From positions 382,651-406,589 of the forward strand of contig NW_003137823.1 of assembly GCF_000003605.2 (NCBI RefSeq): 23,939 bases of DNA, written 5' to 3'. Below are positions 19,301 to 23,939 of the stretch, one piece after another; the first letter of the stretch is position 1, and each line of letters starts with the position of its first letter. The notes beneath the pieces were generated by a model, which was not told the DNA's origin, made no database searches, and saw only the letters and a program-made list of their open reading frames with translations. The position numbers were made by a program, and so were the translations under genes. The DNA is from Saccoglossus kowalevskii (Eukaryota > Hemichordata > Enteropneusta > Harrimaniidae).

Positions 19301-22300
19301 CTGTTCGCAAGGATCGCATACAAGGCAGAAATGGCATGAATGGTTACACTTGTATTTGTTTGTCATTGAAATACGTGTAATTGTAACAATAAATGTAGAA
19401 CATGGTAAACGAGTGTTTATACATTTTCAACGATAACATTGGGAAATAGAATTTGGCGTATATTATTTTGTTCAGATATGTAAGGCTAACATTTGCAAAA
19501 TGAAAGTTCGTAGTATGCATATATACACACTTTCATTTTTTTTTTCATTAAGAGCATCAACTCTGAAAGCTCATTTCGATAAGTGACCAAGGAAATCAAG
19601 CAGAGGCGATCAGGAAGCGTTCTCGACACTGGAATCAATTCTGCAAATTGTTTTGTCGCTAACTATATCTAATTTGTTTTAAGCTGTCATTATAATGTCT
19701 TGTGTCTTGGCATTTTTCTGTCATTATTATGTCTTGACATTTTTGAACTTTCATTATTATACCTTGTGTTGCGATGTGATCATAATTTATGTGAAAGAAA
19801 GTAAAAACAACCCGTATATTGGAGGCGAGCGAATTGATGGGTCAATCTCAGAATATACCCAGTTTATCGCCATTAGATAAGCTACTATTTAGAAAATGTG
19901 ACCAGATTAAATTGTCGAAATCACCATAACTATATGTGACGAAATAAATGATACTTTAATATGGTGTTCGTGTCGTGTGATCGTTCTATAGCAGAAGCTC
20001 GTCGGACATTGTGGGACCTGTATCTATGATGTTGAGAGAATGCTCAGACACCGTCAACAAGTTGCTGTAACTAACGAAGCATCACAAGAAAGTAGTAGTT
20101 GTTCATACCCAGCAACAACTATTCGTGAAGAAATGCAGAGATTAAGAATCGGGGTTTGTATCGTTTGCAGTCCCCCCCCCCCCACACACACACACGGTCG
20201 CATGTTTGGGTGGCTTTGTCGTTCACGGAACAAACGTGGGTACCTGCAGTAAGCAGTAAAAGGGTGCTGGCTTGTTAAGAAAGCTGCAGTAAAAGGGTGC
20301 TGGCTTGTTAAGAAAGCTGCAGTAAAAGGGTGCTGACTTGTTAAGAAAGCTGCAGTAAAAGGGTGCTGACTTGATAAGAAAGCTGGCCTCAGGGAGAAGA
20401 CAATTTAAATGCCAATTGGTGTTGTTTTTATTAAAATGATTCTGAACGATGATGAATGCAATTTTTTTCTGTCATTTGTGCTAGCAATGCGTGGCTTCAT
20501 CGCAAAATATGGAATATTTCCTACTAACGAGAACTGTTATTTATTACTACTTGCTTATGTCATGAATTAGTTTTCGCGTATCTGTTGACTGACTTGTTTA
20601 GCTGATTACTAGTGAATGGCTGTGTTATATTTGTCATCATTTAGGCTCATGCGAGGTCCTGGACGGAACTTGACTCAGTGATTTGGAACTGATTACGAGA
20701 TAACCGTAGCTAGTCGGACTACTATTTCTGACAGTTGGTATTCGCAATTACTAATATAGTGAACGATTAATCAAAATATATGATGTATCCAGTACTTAGT
20801 GTGATTGGCTATGTGTGAAGGCCACGCCTTAGAGTCTTTTAACTGCTTTGTAATTGGTTAAGGTTTTGAAAGTAAATAAAGTTGTTTTAGTTGGTCTTGG
20901 AGAGAGCACCACGAGAGACGCAGTCTTGGGCCTGCCTTAAGATAGTCTTGGGAACTTTTCCCCAGGGCGCTGTGTCTTATAGAATACTCGATTGACCGAC
21001 TAAAGACGAGAGTTGATACGTATTTCGTTGTGTGTGTCTATTTGACTGTAAAGCTTAAGTGACTTTCCCGATCCCGCACCTCAATCAGACGAGATATAGA
21101 GACCAGACGATATTCTCCCTGACACGTGTTGGAGAACCTCAGAGGAGAAGAATTTCACGCTGATACTTATGTCATGAATTTGTTTTTGCGTATCTGTTGA
21201 TCGACTTAATTAGTTGATTATTAGCTGAATTGCTGTGTTATGTCTGTCATCGTTTAGGCCTATTTGAAGTTTTGGACGGAACTTGGCTCAGTGATTTGGA
21301 ACTAGTTACGAGATAACCGTAGCTATTCTGACTACTCATTCTGACAGTTGGTATCCGTAGTTATTAATGTAGTGAACGATTAATCAAAATATATGACGTA
21401 TTCAGTACTTAGTGTGATTGGCTTTATGATTGAAGGTTACGCCTTAGAGTCTTTATACTGTTTTGTAATTGGTTAAAGTTTAGAAAATGAACAAAGAGAG
21501 TTTTAGTTGGTATTGGCGACTACAGCACACAGACGCAGTCGTGGTCCAGTTTTGGAGAGTCGTGGGGCGAATCTTGACATAGTCTTGGGCTAGTCTTGGG
21601 CTAGTCTTGGGTCAGCCTTGCGATAGTCTTGGGGATTTCTTCCCCAGGGCGCTGTGTCTTATAGAGTGCTCGACTGATCTGCTAAGGCGAAAGTTGAAAC
21701 GTATTTTGTTGTGTGCGTCTTATTTGACTGTAAAGCTTAAGTGACTTCCCCGATCCCGTACCTCAAGGGGACGCGATAGAGAGACGAGACGAGATTCCCC
21801 CCTGACAAGTGTGGAGAACCCCAGAGGAGAAGAATTTCCCCCTGATACTTACAACAATTCAGGATGTTTGATTTGTAAAAGTAATGCCAAACTGACTTAT
21901 AATTCACTATTAATCATGTTGTGCCATGGACGGGGTAAATAGTAACTTATGTGAATACAATTTGTTTTAAGGTGTGTAGAATCCACAGTTAACATACTTA
22001 TATCAAAAAATAAGTGTATATTGAACGCATTAGAGAATACACAACGTAAGATTAGCAAATCCCTGTATCCGCCTTTTTTATTTTGTCGCAGAAACTTCAT
22101 AAAGTTAAGTAGTGGTTACTATTCAAATACTTTCAGGGGAAAAGAATATTGATATGCGTGTTTTGTATTATGTTTGGCATGTAGACAAGATGACACATTA
22201 CAGCGGGTAGCAAATTGGTCTGTAACATTGTTGTAATGGCGACCAGATGAGAGTTATTTTTCTGCAACAGCTGTATGTACAAAGCGTAGCTTATCTACAA

Positions 22301-22658
22301 GCGCATGCCAACTCGTACACAAGGTCAACAAGTGTGTCACCAAACGTATTCTCGATCTCTATTTGAACACTCTGTCTTAGTATTTTAATGTGTATTACAA
22401 TATTTACAGTTTGGGGTCTAAAACAATCGAACCGCGTTAATATTTAGGCAATCGAAGCAGATGCAATGTTTCAAGTGTATGACATATTACAAAATTGATA
22501 TCGTTTGCACCTGTAATGTTTTATTTGGTTTACTTACCTTTTGAAGTTGCTTCGGGATATGACCATGTTACCACGACAACCGGTAGTTTTGCATTATTAG
22601 CTGCCGATACGATGACGATTTGGCAAACTATCCCGACGAGCCACAAGTGGGCGTCCAT
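13102..22658 (-). CDS. AGA: Aspartylglucosaminidase (lysosomal Ntn-hydrolase), complete
   Basis: Ten minus-strand exons: 22658-22538, 18579-18465, 17880-17833, 16485-16373, 16091-16028, 15600-15549, 14028-13923, 13746-13671, 13561-13454, 13324-13102. They sum to 1026 nt, a 341-residue protein (human about 346). All introns are GT-AG and every junction keeps frame. The enzyme cleaves the Asn-GlcNAc bond in the last steps of lysosomal glycoprotein breakdown; it is made as a precursor that cuts itself before a Thr nucleophile. Here the site is HD|TIG at Thr205 (human Thr206). Also conserved: Trp32, Thr223 (GTSTNG), Arg233 and Asp236 (GRVGDSP), Thr256-Gly257 (AATGNGD), and MRFLPSYQAVE. An N-terminal signal peptide of about 20-23 residues fits lysosomal targeting. 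A TAA precedes the ATG in frame. Odd: the human late Cys306 position is not Cys here. Confidence 0.95.
13454..13561 (-). CDS. AGA: AGA exon 9
   Basis: The exon encodes [20 protein letters not shown] then [15 protein letters not shown], the most conserved block of the family. Arg233 and Asp236 hold the substrate's alpha groups, and Thr256-Gly257 form the oxyanion region, by analogy with human AGA. Acceptor TTTCAG, donor CCAAG|GTATGT. Confidence 0.97.
13671..13746 (-). CDS. AGA: AGA exon 8
   Basis: The exon encodes [19 protein letters not shown] and LSFKIAG. GTSTNG carries the Thr equivalent to human Thr224 of the active site. Acceptor ATATAG, donor GCTGG|GTAAAT. Confidence 0.95.
13923..14028 (-). 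CDS. AGA: AGA exon 7: autocleavage site
   Basis: The exon encodes [20 protein letters not shown], then [19 protein letters not shown] is the second half of the loop disulfide, and DNHD|TI is the precursor cleavage site, with Thr205 becoming the N-terminal nucleophile of the beta chain. The linker before it is the usual variable segment. Acceptor AACACAG, donor ATCG|GTAGGC. Confidence 0.95.
14593..14640. repeat. Hairpin copy 1 (20-bp arms)
   Basis: TTGTTTCGCTAATTACAGAT at 14593-14612 pairs with the arm at 14621-14640 with a single mismatch and an 8-base loop. Its flanks also resemble those of the second copy. Confidence 0.85.
14766..14812. repeat. Hairpin copy 2 (20-bp arms)
   Basis: The same two 20-base arms recur at 14766-14785 and 14793-14812, with the identical single mismatch but a different 7-base loop. 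Preceding blocks containing TTTGCCG and AAATAA also match copy 1, so about 175 bp including the hairpin was duplicated in direct orientation. Confidence 0.85.
15549..15600 (-). CDS. AGA: AGA exon 6
   Basis: The exon encodes [17 protein letters not shown], matching the family's DWLARNCQPNYW block with its Cys. Acceptor TTTTCAG, donor TGGGAG|GTAGGT at phase 0. Intron 6 downstream carries a TIR element. Confidence 0.93.
16028..16091 (-). CDS. AGA: AGA exon 5
   Basis: The exon encodes [20 protein letters not shown] then T and the first two bases of an Arg codon. It aligns with ATTFAQSMGFINEDLST. NVT near the end is a potential N-glycosylation site. Acceptor GTTATAG, donor ACAAG|GTAAGC. Confidence 0.9.
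16373..16485 (-). CDS. AGA: AGA exon 4
   Basis: The exon encodes [20 protein letters not shown], then [17 protein letters not shown], aligning with human [21 protein letters not shown] and HTLLVGESA. Acceptor ATGGCAG, donor TCTG|GTAATT. Confidence 0.95.
16561..16790 (-). repeat. Dispersed repeat, copy 2 (inverted)
   Basis: Read on the minus strand this repeats the blocks seen at 100-136 and 200-217: GTCTGCAGCAT, GTATTTCGAGAATGTTT and AGCTCATTAATATTCATA, in the same order. It lies in AGA intron 3. A short direct repeat of TATGAATATTAATGA (about 16553-16587) is at its edge. Confidence 0.55.
16791..17832. other. AGA intron 3, remaining part
   Basis: No exon, RNA gene or repeat structure that could be supported was seen in this intron stretch. 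Confidence 0.5.
17833..17880 (-). CDS. AGA: AGA exon 3 (48 nt)
   Basis: A very short exon encodes [16 protein letters not shown], matching the invariant [12 protein letters not shown] block of the family. Acceptor GATTACAG, donor GACGG|GTAAGA. It would be missed by any length-limited open-frame scan. Confidence 0.95.
18161..18282. mobile_element. Foldback MITE-like element in AGA intron 2
   Basis: The left arm TTATTACGAGGATACTGCAA, continuing AGTATG (18161-18186), is mirrored by the right arm at 18256-18282, which reads ATTATAACGAGGATACC, then TTAAAGTATG on the other strand. Inside is a GC-rich core with related CGGTCGCATCGACC and CGGTCGATACTCCCGC units. The arms differ by a few bases and a 1-bp indel. 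It is a short palindromic element of unknown family. Confidence 0.55.
18465..18579 (-). CDS. AGA: AGA exon 2
   Basis: The exon encodes [19 protein letters not shown], then [19 protein letters not shown]. This aligns with the AGA helix AAWRALASGG-ALDAVEKG and the Cys-containing loop before GFGG. Acceptor TCCATAG, donor GGAAT|GTAAGT. Confidence 0.93.
18580..19991. other. AGA intron 1, 3' part
   Basis: No exon or repeat supported in this stretch on either strand. It is AT-rich, with TGTCTTG-type short repeats near 19700-19770. Confidence 0.45.
19992..20171 (+). pseudogene. IAP-like linker and RING-start fragment, antisense
   Basis: After an acceptor-like TATAG, one frame stays open: it reads [20 protein letters not shown], then a Ser/Thr-rich linker, then [17 protein letters not shown]. 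The last part resembles the helix plus first CxxC ligands that open the C-terminal RING of IAP proteins (compare EEL-RLQEER-CKVC). The frame then runs into a poly-C and CA microsatellite, and no further RING ligands follow. It lies antisense in AGA intron 1. It is probably a broken gene piece; homology is by eye only. Confidence 0.35.
20172..20195. repeat. Poly-C / (AC)n microsatellite
   Basis: Twelve C followed by about six AC units, directly after the IAP-like fragment. Confidence 0.9.
20253..20384. repeat. 4 x 33-bp tandem repeat
   Basis: Four nearly identical 33-bp units start GCAGTAAAAGGGTGCTGGCT. Units 3 and 4 share a G-to-A change (CTGACT), and unit 4 has TTGATAAG for TTGTTAAG. Confidence 0.95.
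20558..21169. repeat. Large tandem repeat, copy 1 (612 bp)
   Basis: This copy begins TGTCATGAATTAGTTTTCGC and ends GAGAAGAATTTCACGCTGAT plus ACTTA. It contains an ATTGG (CCAAT) motif near 20803, a second one near 20853, and AATAAAG at about 20876, then CCCAGGGCGCTGTGTCTTAT. The promoter-like and poly(A)-like words in that order resemble a long terminal repeat, but canonical TG...CA ends, primer-binding site and target duplication were not shown. It lies in AGA intron 1. Confidence 0.75.
21170..21851. repeat. Large tandem repeat, copy 2 (682 bp)
   Basis: This copy abuts copy 1 head to tail and aligns along its full length, with perhaps 15-20% divergence. The size difference is largely explained by an extra internal run with CTAGTCTTGGG units (about 21570-21630). 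The AATAAAG of copy 1 reads AACAAAG here, so that signal is not conserved. The strand is undetermined. Confidence 0.75.
21852..22537. other. AGA intron 1, 5' part
   Basis: No exon or repeat could be supported here; ordinary AT-rich intron sequence that ends at the GTAAGT donor of exon 1. Confidence 0.5.
22538..22658 (-). CDS. AGA: AGA exon 1: signal peptide
   Basis: This exon encodes residues 1-40: [20 protein letters not shown] is a short hydrophobic signal peptide, followed by [20 protein letters not shown], where VVVVTW aligns with the mature N-terminus of AGA and Trp32 is the substrate-pocket Trp. An in-frame TAA eight codons upstream makes this ATG the first possible start. The donor is AAAAG|GTAAGT, phase 1, and intron 1 is 3958 bp. 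Confidence 0.88.
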
Positions 22659-22827
22659 GCCTCGTACAGTACGTGGTGTGATTTAAGATAACCTCGACAA
22701 ATTCGCAAGAACTACAGAGTTGAAGGGTCTACGGAAATATGTATAAAATTATTGCTGTTGCGCAATGCTTATTGGGAGGTCAATAAACGAAACATATGGG
22801 GTCAGATGAAGGAAAGAGTTATTAGTA

Positions 22828-23012
22828 GCGTTCACGCACATCTTCTTAGCACGGGCTAATGAGAGATGTAACACCTTATCCCGTGTAAGAAAACATGCGT
22901 GTACGCTTAGCATGGGCTAAGAAATGCTATGTACGGATTGAACTTGAATCGAGCCCGTTTTTAAGACCTGGTGCAAATCCTTAGCACGGACTAACGAAGT
23001 GAGCGTGAATGC
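22828..23012. repeat. MITE-like inverted repeat upstream of AGA
   Basis: The arm 22828-22859 (GCGTTCACGCACATCTTC, then TTAGCACGGGCTAA) and the reverse complement of 22981-23012 (GCATTCACGCTCACTTCG, then TTAGTCCGTGCTAA) match at about two thirds of positions, concentrated at both ends. The near-palindromic TTAGCAYGGGCTAA core recurs at about 22903 and, more loosely, at 23276 and 23327. It lies 170-350 bp upstream of the AGA start codon. Confidence 0.4.
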
Positions 23013-23392
23013 GTTGTCAAGGCTATGCTCCTGAAACACCATCGTATTCAATATTTATTTTAAAGATTTACTATTCATTTCGGTACGCCATTTCCGACAT
23101 GGCGATCAACGTGTTCTTAAGAAAAAAATAACTGACGATGTGACGCTGTGCAACTTCCTGTTATTTTGCAATCTGCACTTTATGAATTTACTTTGGTATT
23201 ATTTTATAACCGTGAGTAATCATAGTTAACATCATAACTGAAGAGTTTTGTATATCATGAGTTTAAGGCGTTCCTTAGCACGTACTAATCACTGATTCTT
23301 CCTGTGCATATGAGATTAGCTTAAATATTAGCCCGTACTTCGTATAGTATGAACACTACTACTATAAAGAAAATGAGGAACTGGGTATTTAC

Positions 23393-23438
23393 CAGCAGCA
23401 AGCACGCCACCAACGGTAATATTCCGTCGATTGCTTGG
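23393..23438 (-). CDS. Weak candidate exon of an upstream gene
   Basis: On the minus strand, CACCATAG precedes and GCTGCTG|GTAAAT follows a 46-nt segment. One frame reads PSNRRNITVGGVLAA, with an N-glycosylation motif (NIT) and a beta-strand-like ITVGGVLA of the kind seen at the start of periplasmic-binding-like receptor domains. All three frames are open, so length gives no support, and no partner exon lies in the window. It would belong to a different gene or an AGA 5' exon. Confidence 0.15.
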
Positions 23439-23939
23439 CTATGGTGACCCAAAGGGCTAATCAACAAACAGCGATTATTTTATGAGATTTTCAAAAGTGT
23501 AGGATCACGCCAAAACGAAAATATACAATCACACTATTCTCTCCAATAAAATGTAGTAAAATTAACAGTAAAGCACTCCATACTTAATCTGGCAGCAATA
23601 CAACAAGGATTTTCGAATTAATCTGAAAATGTAAACAGTGTATAGTAGTACTGTCTCTATGCACATCAAGTCCATTGATTCATAAATCATATATATATAC
23701 TCGGGGACAATTTTCAATTCTAGTATTTTAATAGTATGTAGGGAAACTGAATAATCTGATTGTTTTTTTTGTTGGACATTCCGTAATAACACGTCCAAGA
23801 TTCTTAAGAAGCTTTAGACAGATTTTAATATAATTTTAAGTACCTCTATTCAATGTTACATTTTATCTAAATTCAAACCTTTCAAATCTAATGTGGGTAA
23901 GTTTAATGTCATAATGCATGTATGTAGATCGGAGGCATT
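23439..23939. other. Right-hand flank
   Basis: AT-rich with nothing that could be supported as a gene or RNA; short antisense open frames lack any coding signature. Confidence 0.5.

Noticed and set aside
20558-21851. A complete LTR retrotransposon
   Set aside because: The two copies abut directly with no internal gag-pol, primer-binding site or target duplication seen; only called as tandem repeats.

Overview
The window is animal nuclear DNA, AT-rich, with genes split by GT-AG introns and much interspersed and tandem repeat. No bacterial gene, operon, CRISPR array, tRNA or rRNA was recognised. The spliced genes, short diverged transposon remnants and minisatellites suggest an invertebrate, perhaps marine; the lineage cannot be fixed from this sequence. 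All exon structures were read by eye from splice consensus, reading-frame continuity and remembered family alignments.

Layout. 1-4384: non-coding, AT-rich. It holds one copy of a dispersed repeat (95-225), a triple ATGCAAAT cluster, a complete-looking 837-bp terminal-inverted-repeat element (888-1724) and simple repeats. 4385-9372 (+): gene 1, at least three exons (4385-4494, 5008-5730, 6245-9372), which join in frame into a protein of about 1312 residues. It carries three PxD[F/Y/L]S motifs of the CtBP-binding kind, a compact RING-like Cys/His cluster, a basic nuclear-localisation-like stretch, two in-frame minisatellites (5 x 39 bp and 22 x 30 bp), and a C-terminal array of four related ~85-residue modules arranged A-B-A'-B'. 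I do not recognise it as a named gene; the layout suggests a nuclear chromatin or transcription factor. 9373-13101: U-rich putative 3' UTR, a 41-42-bp minisatellite, an inverted repeat and a Cys-rich RING-like fragment with an in-frame TGA.

22658-13102 (-): gene 2, a complete ten-exon aspartylglucosaminidase (AGA) gene. Every exon junction keeps frame, giving 341 residues with a signal peptide and the autocleavage site His-Asp|Thr-Ile-Gly at Thr205. Its introns hold most of the other features: a ~1.23-kb TIR element in intron 6 with two copies of a 20-bp-arm hairpin, a second, inverted copy of the dispersed repeat in intron 3, a foldback element in intron 2, and in intron 1 an antisense IAP-like coding fragment, a 33-bp minisatellite and a head-to-tail pair of ~0.6-0.7-kb repeats. 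22659-23939: AGA upstream flank with a MITE-like inverted repeat and one weak candidate exon of another minus-strand gene.

The two genes converge (tail to tail) with about 3.7 kb between their stop codons. Nothing seen links them functionally: one product looks nuclear, the other is a lysosomal hydrolase.
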